64,000 bases of DNA from Rhodococcus phenolicus (GTDB lineage: Bacteria > Actinomycetota > Actinomycetes > Mycobacteriales > Mycobacteriaceae): contig NZ_LRRH01000020.1 in the NCBI RefSeq assembly GCF_001646785.1, forward strand, positions 81,718-145,717, given 5' to 3'. Within the stretch, counting starts at the first letter, position 1; the number at the start of each line of letters is the position of its first letter. Below, one piece after another: positions 1 through 10,153 of this stretch. A model generated the notes under the pieces. The model was not told the origin of the DNA and did no database searches. It saw only the letters and a program-made list of their open reading frames with translations. Both the position numbers and the translations under genes were made by a program.

Positions 1-2
1 AC

Positions 3-3000
3 CACCTCGTCGAGCAGTGGAGCGGTGCCGCGGTGTCCGCGCCCCAGCGCACCGTCGCCGCGCTGTTCGCCGAGCAGGCAGCGGCGACACCGGACGCCGT
101 GGCGCTGACCTTCGGCACCCGCAGCTGGACGTACCGGCAGCTCGACGCGAACGCCAACCGGCTCGCGCGCCTGCTCGTCGAACTGGAGGTGGGCGCCGAA
201 TCCGTCGTCGCCGTCGTCGTGGGACGGTCGCCCGCGCTGATCGTCGCGCTCCTCGCGATCACCGCCGCGGGCGGTGCGTACCTTCCCCTCGACCCCGACT
301 ACCCGAGCGAACGCACCGACTTCCTCCTCACCGACGCGGCGCCCCGGATGGTGCTCACCGACGACCGGCACTCGTCCGTGCCGGGCCACCGCCCCCACCT
401 GGTCCTCGACACGGAGGGAGTCCCGCGGTCCCACCGTGCGCCCGACGACGCGCGGCCGGTCACCGACGACGACCGGATCCGCCCCCTCCGCCCCGCCGAC
501 ACGGCGTACGTCATCTACACCTCAGGCTCCACCGGCGTGCCGAAGGGAGTGGCGATCACCCACGGGAACCTCGCGCACCTGGTGGTGCACAGCCCACTGT
601 CGAACCGCGACCGGAAGCGGATGTCCACGATCTCCTCGCCCGGATTCGACGCGTCGGTGCTGGAAATCTGGCCGGCGCTGCTCACCGGCTCGGAACTCGT
701 GCTCGCCCCACCCGGACCGATCGATCCGTCGACCGCGGCGACGGTGGTGACCACGCAGGACGTGACGTGGATGTTCGCCACGACACCGCTGTTCCACGCC
801 CTGGCAGATCCCGCGGTCGTGCCGGCCCGGATGTGGGACCGGGTGGACCGGGTGGTCACCGGGGGCGACGTGCTCTCAACCGCCGTCCTCCGGCGATTCC
901 GCGCCGCGCACCCGCGGACGGCGGTGGTCAACGCATACGGGCCGACGGAGACGACCGTCTGCGCTACGACCCACGAGATGCCGGGGACCACCGGGTCCGA
1001 CGAACCGGATCTCCCGCACGAAACGGTGCCGATCGGCCGTCCCCTCCCGGGCGTCCGGGTCTACGTGCTCGACACCGGTCTGCTGCCGGTGCCGGTCGGT
1101 GTCCCCGGCGAGCTGTACATCACCGGTGCGGGCGTGGGCCGCGGATACACCGGTCGCGCGGCCCTGACCGCCTCCCGATTCGTCGCATGCCCGTTCGGCG
1201 ACCCCGGGGCACGGATGTACCGCTCCGGCGACCTCGTGCGCTGGGTTCACCGCAATCGCACCGACGATCGAGCACCCGCCCCCTACCTCGAATTCACGGG
1301 CCGCACCGACGATCAGATCGAGGTGCGCGGATTCCGGATCGAACCCGGCGAGATCGAAGCGGCGCTGAACCGACATCCCGATGTCGCGCACGCCGTGGTG
1401 GTGGCCCGGGACACCCCCGGTGACGATGGCCGGAAACAGCTGGTCGGATACGTGGTGCTGAACAGGGAACCGGTAGTCCCCGGCGAACCGGTGCCCCCGG
1501 ACGACGTCCGCATCACCGGCATCCGTCGCCACCTGACGCACCGGCTGCCGGACTACATGGTCCCGGCGGCGCTCGTCACACTGGCCGAGCTGCCGGTGAC
1601 GGCGCACGGGAAACTCGACCGTCGGGCGCTGCCGGCCCCCGACTTCGCCGCGACCGGCCACGGATACGTGGCGCCGTCCACACCGACCGAGGAAACCCTG
1701 GCACAGATCTTCGCGACGGTGCTCGGGATCGACACCGTCGGTGCACACGACTCCTTCTTCGCGCTCGGCGGCGACTCGATCATGTCGATCCAGTTGGTCG
1801 CGCGGGCCAAGACCGCCGGCCTGGTGTTCACGCCGCGCGACGTCTTCGAACACAAGACCGTCGCCGCGCTCGCGGCAATAGTCACGGCACCTGCCCCCGC
1901 GGCGCCGGCACTCGCGGAACTGCCCGGCGAAGGAATCGGCGACGTCCCGCTCACCCCGATCCTGCGATGGCTGCTCGACACCGGAGGATGCCGTCCCGGA
2001 TTCCGGCAGGCGGTACTGCTGCCGCTCCCGACCGGCCTCCGGGACGACACCGTGCGCGCGGCGCTCCAGGCCGTCGTGGACCGGCACGACATGCTGCGCG
2101 CCCGGCTCTACACCGATGCCGGCGACGCACCCGGATGGCACTTCGAGACCCGGCCGATCGGGTCGGTCCCCGCCGGGGAGATCGTGCAGCGCATCCCGGT
2201 CGAGACCACCACCGGACCGGGATTCACGTCGATCGCCGCGGCACAGTGCGCAGCGGCGACGGACCGGCTGAACCCCGTTGCCGGGGTGATGCTGCAGAGC
2301 GTGTGGTTCGACGCCGACACCGACTCCCGTCTCCTGCTCGTCGCCCACCACACGGTGATCGACGGAGTGTCCTGGCGCATCCTGGCCACCGACCTCGCCG
2401 CCGCATGGGAGCGACTCGCGCACGGCCTCGAGCCCGATCTCGACCCGGTCGGCACATCCATGCGCCGATGGGCGCACGGCCTGACCGAGGAAGCTCGCCG
2501 CGGGACCCGCACCGCCGAACTGGACCGGTGGCGCGCAACGCTGACCGGTGCCGATCCGATGCTCGGGACCAGACCGCTCGATCCCCGGATCGACGTCGGC
2601 GCCACGATCGGCACCCGGACCGTCGACATTCCCGCCCCGACCACCGCGGTGTTGCTCACGACCGTTCCGCAGGCGTTCCACGGCAGAGCGGTCGACGGTC
2701 TCCTCGCCGCCCTCGCCGCGGCGGTGATCGCCCGGCGCGCAGAGAACGGCACCCAGCTCGCAGAGGTCCTGGTGGGCCTCGAAGGACACGGACGGGAAGA
2801 ACAGGTGATGCCCGGCGCCGACCTGTCTCGGACCATCGGCTGGTTCACCACTTCGTACCCGGTGCGAGTCGACCTCGCCGGCATCGACCCCGCCGGCATG
2901 GCGCGCGGCGACGCCGCGGCGGCGGCAGCGGTCAAGACCGTCAAGGAACAACTGCTCGCGATCCCCGACCACGGAATCGGATTCGGCATCCTGCGCTATC

Positions 3001-6000
3001 TCGACGAGACGACCCGCGCGGTGCTCGAACCGTTCCCCGGGCCTCAGATCGCGTTCAACTACCTGGGGCGGATCGGTACCCCGATCCCGGCCGCGGCCGC
3101 CGATGCCGTTCCGTCCGATGGTCTCGACGCTGTTCCGCCCCAGGGTCTCGACCCCGTGCCCGCGGGGGGTCTCGACCCTCACCAGCCGCTACCGGCCGTG
3201 GTCACGATCAACACGGCTGCGGTCGACACCCCCGACGGGACCGTCCTGCGCGCAGACTTCGCCTACGCCACCGGTGTCGTCGGCGCAGAGGAGATCGCCG
3301 CACTCGCGGACCGGTGGCGAACCATGCTGACCGGTCTCGCGCGCCACGTCGCCCGCCCCGGAGCGGGCGGACACACCCCGTCCGACTTTCCTCTGGTCGA
3401 GTTGCCGCAGCACCGTATCGACGATCTGGAACTGCGCTGTCCCGCACTCGAGGACGTGTGGCCGCTGACCCCGCTACAGGCCGGACTGCTGTTCCACGCC
3501 CTGCAATCCGATTCGATCGACGCGTACACGGTGCAACTGACCCTGCGCCTCGGTGGGACGGTCGACGCCCCGCGGCTGCGGCGAGCCGTCGACACCCTGG
3601 CGACGCGACACCCCAACCTCCGGGTCACCTTCGATCTCGACGCAGCGGGGCCACCGGTCCAGATCGTGCACGGCGGCCTCGGGATTCCCCTCCTCGAGCG
3701 AGATCTCAGCGGACTCGACGCCGCCGCCCGCGACCGCGAGCTCGGCGACCTGCAGACCGCCGACCGCACCCGGCGATTCGACCCGGCCCGCGGGCCGCTG
3801 CTCCGGCTGACCCTGGTCATCCTCGGACCGGACGACGCGCGGCTGGTGTTCACCGGCCACCACCTGCTGCTCGACGGCTGGTCCGCGCCGCTGCTGCTGA
3901 AGGAACTGCTCGTCCTCTACGCGAACGACACGGACACCGCGGCACTCCCGCCCGTGCGGCCCTACCGGGACTATCTGCGCTGGCTCGTGCAGCAGGACGA
4001 CGTCTCCGCCCGGACCGCGTGGGCACGCTACCTCGGCGGGCTCGACCGGCCCACCCTCGTCGCGGCGGCCGCGCAGGACGCGCCCGTGTCGGCACTGTCC
4101 GAGGAATCGACCTGCGCGCTCACCACCGCCGCGACCCGGCGCCTGCGCGCATACACCCGCGAACGCGCGGTCACCGCGGGAACCCTGATGCAGGTCGCGT
4201 GGTCGATCGTGCTGGCCGGACTCACCTCGCACGACGACGTGGTCTTCGGAACCACCGTCTCGGGGCGACCCGCAGACGTACCCGGCATCGAAGAGATGAT
4301 CGGGCTGTTCGTCAACACCGTCCCCGTCCGGGTCCGCCTCGATCCCTACGAGACGCTCGGGTCGCTGGTCGAGCGGATCCGCACCGAGCAAACCGACCTG
4401 CTGGACCGGCATCACCTCGGGCTCACCGAGATCCAGCATGCGAGCGGTCCCGCCGCCTCCTTCGACACACTGACGGTGTTCGAGTCCTATCCGGTCGACC
4501 GCCCCGCGCTGTCGGCGGCCATCGACCTCGCCGGCCTGCAGGTCCGCGAGGTCACCGCCCGCGACTCGGGGCACTACCCGCTGACCCTGATCGCGCACCT
4601 GGACGACCGGATGCATCTGCGCCTCAGCTACCGGCCGGATCTGTTCGCGCGCAGCACGGCCGACGAGATCGTCTCGCGGGTCGCCCGGGTCCTCGAGACC
4701 GTCGTCACCCGACCGGACCTGCCGCTCGGGCGCCTCCGGGTCGCCGGCAGGAACACCCCGCACACCCTGACCACGCCAGCCCGCCCGGACGCGGAGCCCG
4801 ACCGGACCTGGACCGGGATCCTCGACACCTGGTCCCGGCGGACTCCCGACGCCGTCGCGGTGGTCGACGGACGGCAGCGATGGACCTACGCCCGATTCGA
4901 CCGGCAGGTGAACAGGCTCGCGCGGCTGCTCCTCGCCCGCGGAGTCCGCCCGGAAACCCCCGTCGCCGTGGCGATGCGGCGTTCGCTCGACGGGTTGGTC
5001 GCGATGCACGCCGTCGTCCGGGCCGGCGGCGTGTACGTACCTGTCGACCCCGGCCATCCCGCCGATCGGCTGGCCGAGATCCTTGCCGCGGTCGATCCGC
5101 TGTGCCTGCTCACCCGCGACACCGGGATCGATCTGCCCGGGACGATCCCGGTCGTGTCCGTCGGCGACGCCGACCTGGACCGCTTCGCCGCATCGGCGGT
5201 CACCGACACCGACCGCGCGGCCCCGGTTCGGTCCGACAACGGCGCGTACATGATCTTCACCTCGGGGTCGACGGGAAAGCCCAAGGGTGTCGTCGTCACC
5301 CACCGCGGCATCGCGAACCTGGCGGGCCGGCTGACGGACGTCGCGGACCGGACGTCGCGGATAGCGCAGTCCGTGTCGCCGAACTTCGACGTGTCGCTGC
5401 TCGAATCGTTCGTGGCGTTCGCGGCGGGAGCGCAGCTCGTCGTGGTGCCGCCCGAGGTGTGTGCCGGGGCCGACCTCACGCACTTCCTCGCCGCAGCGCG
5501 GATCACCCACCTGTACACGACCCCCGCGGTCCTGGCGACGCTCGACCCGGTGGCACTGCCGGACCTGACGTTCGTGAGCGTCGGGGGCGAGACGTGCCCG
5601 CCGTCGCTGGTGACGACCTGGGCGCCCGGCCGTCACATGGTCAACGGGTACGGCCCGAGCGAGGCTACGGTGATGTCGAACGTGCTCGACCCGCTCGCCC
5701 CCGGCGCGGCCGTCACCGTCGGTGCGCCGATGCCGGGCTTCACCGAGACCATGCTCGACCGGCGGCTGCAGCCGGTGCCGGCCGGCGCGGTGGGGGAGCT
5801 GTACCTCTCCGGACCCGGGCTGGCACGAGGCTATCTCGGGCAGCCCGGCACGACCGCGACCCGCTTCGTCGCGGACCCGTTCGGGGAGCCCGGCGCCCGG
5901 GCGTACCGCACCGGCGACCTGATGCGAGGAACAGTCGTGTCCGGTCGCATCCAACCCCGCTTCGTCGGACGCGCGGACCTCCAGGTCAAGCTGCACGGTC

Positions 6001-7322
6001 TGCGCATCGAACCCGAGGACGTCGAGGCCGCACTGCTGCGCCATCCCGCGATCACCCGCGCCGCCGTGGTGGTGCGCGACGACGGCGGCGGCGACCGGCT
6101 GGTCGGCTACGTGGTCGCGGACGGTGCACCGATGATCGACACCGCGGACGTGCTGCGCCGCGCGGCCGAAGTGCTGCCTCGGTACATGGTCCCGACGGCA
6201 CTCGTGGTGCTGGACGGACTCCCCGTCACCACCGGCGGAAAGGTGGACCGTGCGGCGTTGCCCGCCGCCGCGCCCGCCCCTGCCCGATACCGTCCACCCC
6301 GAACCGCGAGGGAACGTGCCACGACAGCCGCGTTCGCCGCGGTGCTCGACCGCGACCGCGTCGGTCTCGACGACAACTTCTTCGACCTCGGCGGGAACTC
6401 GCTGGCAGCTGCCGCCGTGGCGTCGGCACTGCGCAGCGAGCTGGGCCGGGATCTCCCGCTCGGGCTGATCTTCCTCGATCCCACACCGGCCGGTCTGGCC
6501 CGGCGCCTCGACGACACGGCCGCGGAGACCATCGCCGTGCCGTCCGGGACCCTCGACGTGATGATCACCCTTCGTGGGAGCGGGCACCGGACACCGGTGT
6601 TCTGCGTGCATCCCGCGATCGGCATCTCCTGGGTGTACGCCGGGCTCCTGCGCTACCTGCCGGACCGTCCGCTGTACGGACTGCAACTGCCGTTCCTGTC
6701 CGGCGGTCCCACCTACGCGACGCCCGCCGCGCTCGCGCACCGGTACGTCGAGGAGTTGCGGACCGTCCGGCCGCGCGGGCCGTACACCCTGCTCGGCTGG
6801 TCCCAGGGGGGACTGATGGTCCACCACATGGGCGTCGAGCTGCGCGACGCGGGCGAGACCGTCGACCTGGTGATCCTGGACTACTACCCGACCGAACGTG
6901 ACCGGCGAACCCTCACGCTCGCCGAGATGCTCACCGGACTGGGAATCGAGATCCCCGGCGACGGGGGAGAGACGCTGTCCTACGAGGACGCCGTCGGTGC
7001 GGTCGATCGGGCCGTCGGGCACGACACGGGACTCACTGCCCGTGACCTCGAGCGGATCATGGCGGCGTATACGCAAGGCCGGGCGGATGCGCCGAACCTC
7101 GCGCTGCGCTCGTTCGACGGGGACCTGCTCTTCTTCGCCGCCGCGCGATCCCTCGACGGGCCCGACGGCGCCTCACCCGCGCTGTGGCGGCCGCTCGTGA
7201 CCGGAACGATCACCGAGCACACGATCGGATGCGACCACCTGCAGATGATGACCCCGGATACGCTCGCGACGCTCGGGCCGCTGCTGGCCGGCCACCTCGA
7301 CGCGCGCCCCGGCGGATCGTGA
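3..7322 (+). CDS. Non-ribosomal peptide synthetase, C-terminal part (A-PCP-E-C-A-PCP-TE), 5' truncated by window
   Basis: The reading frame is open from the left edge, so the gene begins upstream; the first residues look like the end of a condensation domain linker. Domains in order: adenylation 1 (about 30-1650, with GSTGVPKG, AYGPTE, YRSGDL and a terminal GKLDRRALP lysine), carrier protein (LGGDS, serine at 1776-1778), epimerization domain (about 1930-3330, HHTVIDGVSW, EGHGRE, IAFNYLG), condensation domain (about 3420-4770, HHLLLDGWS), adenylation 2 (about 4830-6270, GSTGKPKG, GYGPSE, YRTGDL), carrier protein (GGNSL, serine at 6399-6401) and type I thioesterase (GWSQGG, serine at 6801-6803). 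The E domain implies that the residue loaded by A1 becomes D-configured, and the TE marks this as the last enzyme of the assembly line. I do not assign substrates to the A domains. The product could be a siderophore or a cell-surface lipopeptide; the window does not decide. Confidence 0.95.
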   Translation, partial: HLVEQWSGAAVSAPQRTVAALFAEQAAATPDAVALTFGTRSWTYRQLDANANRLARLLVELEVGAESVVAVVVGRSPALIVALLAITAAGGAYLPLDPDYPSERTDFLLTDAAPRMVLTDDRHSSVPGHRPHLVLDTEGVPRSHRAPDDARPVTDDDRIRPLRPADTAYVIYTSGSTGVPKGVAITHGNLAHLVVHSPLSNRDRKRMSTISSPGFDASVLEIWPALLTGSELVLAPPGPIDPSTAATVVTTQDVTWMFATTPLFHALADPAVVPARMWDRVDRVVTGGDVLSTAVLRRFRAAHPRTAVVNAYGPTETTVCATTHEMPGTTGSDEPDLPHETVPIGRPLPGVRVYVLDTGLLPVPVGVPGELYITGAGVGRGYTGRAALTASRFVACPFGDPGARMYRSGDLVRWVHRNRTDDRAPAPYLEFTGRTDDQIEVRGFRIEPGEIEAALNRHPDVAHAVVVARDTPGDDGRKQLVGYVVLNREPVVPGEPVPPDDVRITGIRRHLTHRLPDYMVPAALVTLAELPVTAHGKLDRRALPAPDFAATGHGYVAPSTPTEETLAQIFATVLGIDTVGAHDSFFALGGDSIMSIQLVARAKTAGLVFTPRDVFEHKTVAALAAIVTAPAPAAPALAELPGEGIGDVPLTPILRWLLDTGGCRPGFRQAVLLPLPTGLRDDTVRAALQAVVDRHDMLRARLYTDAGDAPGWHFETRPIGSVPAGEIVQRIPVETTTGPGFTSIAAAQCAAATDRLNPVAGVMLQSVWFDADTDSRLLLVAHHTVIDGVSWRILATDLAAAWERLAHGLEPDLDPVGTSMRRWAHGLTEEARRGTRTAELDRWRATLTGADPMLGTRPLDPRIDVGATIGTRTVDIPAPTTAVLLTTVPQAFHGRAVDGLLAALAAAVIARRAENGTQLAEVLVGLEGHGREEQVMPGADLSRTIGWFTTSYPVRVDLAGIDPAGMARGDAAAAAAVKTVKEQLLAIPDHGIGFGILRYLDETTRAVLEPFPGPQIAFNYLGRIGTPIPAAAADAVPSDGLDAVPPQGLDPVPAGGLDPHQPLPAVVTINTAAVDTPDGTVLRADFAYATGVVGAEEIAALADRWRTMLTGLARHVARPGAGGHTPSDFPLVELPQHRIDDLELRCPALEDVWPLTPLQAGLLFHALQSDSIDAYTVQLTLRLGGTVDAPRLRRAVDTLATRHPNLRVTFDLDAAGPPVQIVHGGLGIPLLERDLSGLDAAARDRELGDLQTADRTRRFDPARGPLLRLTLVILGPDDARLVFTGHHLLLDGWSAPLLLKELLVLYANDTDTAALPPVRPYRDYLRWLVQQDDVSARTAWARYLGGLDRPTLVAAAAQDAPVSALSEESTCALTTAATRRLRAYTRERAVTAGTLMQVAWSIVLAGLTSHDDVVFGTTVSGRPADVPGIEEMIGLFVNTVPVRVRLDPYETLGSLVERIRTEQTDLLDRHHLGLTEIQHASGPAASFDTLTVFESYPVDRPALSAAIDLAGLQVREVTARDSGHYPLTLIAHLDDRMHLRLSYRPDLFARSTADEIVSRVARVLETVVTRPDLPLGRLRVAGRNTPHTLTTPARPDAEPDRTWTGILDTWSRRTPDAVAVVDGRQRWTYARFDRQVNRLARLLLARGVRPETPVAVAMRRSLDGLVAMHAVVRAGGVYVPVDPGHPADRLAEILAAVDPLCLLTRDTGIDLPGTIPVVSVGDADLDRFAASAVTDTDRAAPVRSDNGAYMIFTSGSTGKPKGVVVTHRGIANLAGRLTDVADRTSRIAQSVSPNFDVSLLESFVAFAAGAQLVVVPPEVCAGADLTHFLAAARITHLYTTPAVLATLDPVALPDLTFVSVGGETCPPSLVTTWAPGRHMVNGYGPSEATVMSNVLDPLAPGAAVTVGAPMPGFTETMLDRRLQPVPAGAVGELYLSGPGLARGYLGQPGTTATRFVADPFGEPGARAYRTGDLMRGTVVSGRIQPRFVGRADLQVKLHGLRIEPEDVEAALLRHPAITRAAVVVRDDGGGDRLVGYVVADGAPMIDTADVLRRAAEVLPRYMVPTALVVLDGLPVTTGGKVDRAALPAAAPAPARYRPPRTARERATTAAFAAVLDRDRVGLDDNFFDLGGNSLAAAAVASALRSELGRDLPLGLIFLDPTPAGLARRLDDTAAETIAVPSGTLDVMITLRGSGHRTPVFCVHPAIGISWVYAGLLRYLPDRPLYGLQLPFLSGGPTYATPAALAHRYVEELRTVRPRGPYTLLGWSQGGLMVHHMGVELRDAGETVDLVILDYYPTERDRRTLTLAEMLTGLGIEIPGDGGETLSYEDAVGAVDRAVGHDTGLTARDLERIMAAYTQGRADAPNLALRSFDGDLLFFAAARSLDGPDGASPALWRPLVTGTITEHTIGCDHLQMMTPDTLATLGPLLAGHLDARPGGS

Positions 7323-7334
7323 CGGGTGCGGTGA

Positions 7335-8042
7335 TCAGGACGCCTTCGTCGGGTCCCGATCGGTGTCGTCGACGGCGTCGAGTGCGGAACCCGCGGGTTC
7401 GGGGAGCCGCGCCTCGAGCCACAGTCCTGCGACTCCCACGAGCAGGCACACGACCGTCACGGCCATGAGCGCCGGATCGGTCCGTCCCGTCAACGCGTCA
7501 CCGAGCAGGACCACCCCGATCGTGCCGGGCAGGATTCCCACGAGCGTGGCCAGCGTGTACGGCACCGGGCGCACAGACGACACCGCGCAGCAGTAGTTCA
7601 CCACCGAGAACGGTGCCGGGGCGATCAGGCGCAGCGATCCGACCGCGAGCCAGCCGCGCCGCGCGAGCCGCAGATCCACCGCCTTCGCCGCCGGATGCGT
7701 CAGATACGACGAGACCGCCCGGCGGCCGATCCGGCGCACCAGCAGGAAGGCGAGCACCGCGCTCACCGTGGTCGCTGCGACGGAGACGGTGATCCCGGTG
7801 CCAGCCCCGAACAGCACGCCAGCGCTGAGGGTGAACATGGTGCGCGGCACCGGCGCGATCGTCACGAGGGTGTGCACCAGGAAGAACACGAGGAGGAACG
7901 ATGGTCCGATCGCCTCCGACCAGCCACGGATCTCCCCGATCGACGGGTGGGGGAGCAGGGTGGCGGCCACGGCCACTGCGACCAGGGCAACGAGTGCGGC
8001 GAGGAGCCCGAGGATTCTGCGGTCGTTCAGGAGCCTCGTCAC
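7335..8042 (-). CDS. TVP38/TMEM64 (VTT domain) family membrane protein
   Basis: A protein of 235 residues with about six hydrophobic segments and the VTT-type core (a pre-core helix, then IAPVPRTMFTLSAGVLFG and a GR-rich loop near residue 120). The family is related to DedA proteins and is thought to move lipids across membranes, but the substrate of this member is unknown. It converges on the NRPS gene with only 12 bp between the stop codons. It is divergent from mutA across a 248-bp gap. The C-terminus is a short charged tail ending DPTKAS. Confidence 0.85.
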   Translation of the reverse strand: MTRLLNDRRILGLLAALVALVAVAVAATLLPHPSIGEIRGWSEAIGPSFLLVFFLVHTLVTIAPVPRTMFTLSAGVLFGAGTGITVSVAATTVSAVLAFLLVRRIGRRAVSSYLTHPAAKAVDLRLARRGWLAVGSLRLIAPAPFSVVNYCCAVSSVRPVPYTLATLVGILPGTIGVVLLGDALTGRTDPALMAVTVVCLLVGVAGLWLEARLPEPAGSALDAVDDTDRDPTKAS

Positions 8043-8149
8043 GAGCGTCCACGATACCGGGCGGTCCGGCGGACCGGCCGGTGCCCACCTGGCCTGCGGC
8101 GGCGGGTAGATTGCCCTGCGACAACGCTATTAACGATCGCTAGAAAAAC

Positions 8150-8165
8150 TGTGGTGATCCCCACA
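8150..8165. promoter_or_regulatory. CRP/GlxR-like palindrome upstream of mutA
   Basis: TGTGG-N6-CCACA, a perfect 5-6-5 inverted repeat in the gap between the VTT gene and mutA. Its shape resembles CRP/GlxR sites (TGTGA-N6-TCACA) but with G/C at the inner position. A possible -10 box (TAGCAT) lies downstream near 8189. Function is inferred from form only. Confidence 0.35.
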
Positions 8166-8290
8166 ATAGTCCCGGCGTGTATGCGGCTAGCATCACACGA
8201 GAATCCGCCTAAGGTATCCACGGCCACACAGGCCGAGAACCTGCACCATCAGCCTGCACCACAATCCGCAGCGTAGGAGAGGAACCGCAC

Positions 8291-10153
8291 GTGTCATTAG
8301 CTGCAGAAGCCGAGGACGCCGCGCGCGCGTACGCGCAGTGGCAGAACGCGGTGGCCGGCGTGCTCGCGAAGTCACGCCGCGTCGAGCCCACCGAACTCGG
8401 CCCGGAGCCGCAGCGACTGCTCGAGACCACCACGTACGACGACGTCACCGTCAATCCCCTCTACGGGATTCGCGACGAGCTCCCCGAGGCGCCGCTGCCC
8501 GGTGAGTTCCCGTACGTGCGCGGAACCTCGGCGACCCGCGACGTCAACGCCGGCTGGCTCGTGTCCGCGCAGTTCGGCGGCACCGACGCCGCCGCCGCCA
8601 ACGAGCGGATCCTCTCGGCACTCGAGAGCGGCGTCAGCGCGCTCTGGCTGCAGGTCGGCGCCGAGGCGCTGCCCGCCGACGCCCTGCCCGCCGTGCTCGA
8701 CCAGGTGCTGCTCGACCTCGCGCCGATCACCCTCGACGCCGGCGCCGACACCGCTGCGGCCGCCGACGCGCTGTACGCGCTGCTCGACGCCCGCACCGAC
8801 GTCGCGGACCGTGCCGCCGTCCGGATCGCGCTCGGTGCCGCACCGCTGACCAGCGCATTCTCCGGTCGCGACGACGTCTCCGTCGCCGACGCCATCGCCC
8901 TCGCGGCAGCCGCGTCCGAGCGCGCCGAGAGTGTCCGCGCCCTGACCGTCGACGGCACCGCGTTCCACAACGCCGGCGCCTCCGACGCCGAGGAACTCGG
9001 CGCCGCGATCGCCGCGGGTCTGGAGTACCTGCGCGAACTGGTCACCGCGGGACGGACCGCGGCCGGTGCACTCGGCCAGATCGAGTTCCGGCTCGCCGCC
9101 ACCGACGACCAGTTCCAGACCATCGCCAAGTTCCGTGCCGGCCGCCGGCTCTGGGCGCGCGTCGCCCAGGTCGTCGGCGCCGCCGACGCCGGCACCGCTC
9201 CGCAGCATGCCGTCACGTCCGCCGCGATGATGACCCAGCGCGATCCGTGGGTGAACATGCTGCGCACCACCCTCGCCGCGTTCGGCGCCGGCGTCGGCGG
9301 CGCGGACTCGGTCACGGTGCTGCCGTTCGACGTGGCACTGCCTGCCGGGGTGCTCGACGTGTCCGAGGCGTTCTCCGAGCGCATCGCCCGCAACACCCAG
9401 CTGCTGCTGCTCGAGGAGTCCAACCTGGGCCGCGTCCTCGATCCGGGTGCCGGTTCCTGGTATGTCGAGGAACTCACCGCGCAGGTCGCCGGCAAGGCGT
9501 GGGAGTTCTTCCAGCAGATCGAGGCGGCCGGTGGTTACCGCGCGGCGCTCGACGCCGGTCTGATCTCCGACCGGATCGCCGCGACCCGCGCCCGCCGCGA
9601 CGCCGACATCGCGCATCGTCGCACCTCGGTGACCGGTGTCAACGAGTTCCCGAATCTCGGCGAGGCGCCGCTGCCCGCCGACGTCGCCGATTCCGGTGCG
9701 TTCGCCGCCCGTTACGCCGCGCCGTTCGAGGCGCTGCGCGACCGCTCGGACGCGTACCTGGCCGCCCACGGCGCCCGCCCGACGGTGCTGCTCGCTCCGC
9801 TCGGTCCCGTCGCCGAGCACAACGTCCGCTCGACGTTCGCGGCGAACCTGCTCGCCGCCGGCGGTATCGAGGCGGTCAACCCGGGTCCGCTCGCCCTCGA
9901 CACGATCGCGCAGGCCGTCACGGATACCGGCGCGACCGTCGCCGTCCTGTGCGGAACCGACAAGCGGTACGGCGAGGACGCCGGTCCCGCGGTTGCCGCG
10001 CTGCGCGCCGCGGGCATCTCCACCGTCCTGCTCGCGGGGCCGGAGAAGGCCGTCGGTGACGCCGAAGGCGAGGCGCGGCCGGACGGGTTCCTCACCGCCA
10101 AGATCGACGCGATCGCCGCGCTGACCGACCTGCTGAACACCCTGGGAGCGTAA
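8291..10153 (+). CDS. mutA: Methylmalonyl-CoA mutase small (beta) subunit
   Basis: 620 residues starting at a GTG preceded by a good ribosome site (GGAGAGG, 8 nt upstream). It is the non-catalytic partner of MutB in the adenosylcobalamin-dependent conversion between (R)-methylmalonyl-CoA and succinyl-CoA, used in propionate and odd-chain or methyl-branched carbon metabolism and as a source of methylmalonyl units. It has the TIM-barrel mutase domain (for example FRAGRRLWARV and the [14 protein letters not shown] region) and a degenerate cobalamin-binding domain without the DxHxxG motif, as expected for this subunit. mutB follows with no gap. Confidence 0.97.
   Translation: MSLAAEAEDAARAYAQWQNAVAGVLAKSRRVEPTELGPEPQRLLETTTYDDVTVNPLYGIRDELPEAPLPGEFPYVRGTSATRDVNAGWLVSAQFGGTDAAAANERILSALESGVSALWLQVGAEALPADALPAVLDQVLLDLAPITLDAGADTAAAADALYALLDARTDVADRAAVRIALGAAPLTSAFSGRDDVSVADAIALAAAASERAESVRALTVDGTAFHNAGASDAEELGAAIAAGLEYLRELVTAGRTAAGALGQIEFRLAATDDQFQTIAKFRAGRRLWARVAQVVGAADAGTAPQHAVTSAAMMTQRDPWVNMLRTTLAAFGAGVGGADSVTVLPFDVALPAGVLDVSEAFSERIARNTQLLLLEESNLGRVLDPGAGSWYVEELTAQVAGKAWEFFQQIEAAGGYRAALDAGLISDRIAATRARRDADIAHRRTSVTGVNEFPNLGEAPLPADVADSGAFAARYAAPFEALRDRSDAYLAAHGARPTVLLAPLGPVAEHNVRSTFAANLLAAGGIEAVNPGPLALDTIAQAVTDTGATVAVLCGTDKRYGEDAGPAVAALRAAGISTVLLAGPEKAVGDAEGEARPDGFLTAKIDAIAALTDLLNTLGA

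Noticed and set aside
7323..8290. A cobalamin riboswitch before mutA
   Set aside because: I looked for a B12-box-like structure in the mutA leader and saw none; only the short palindrome is reported.
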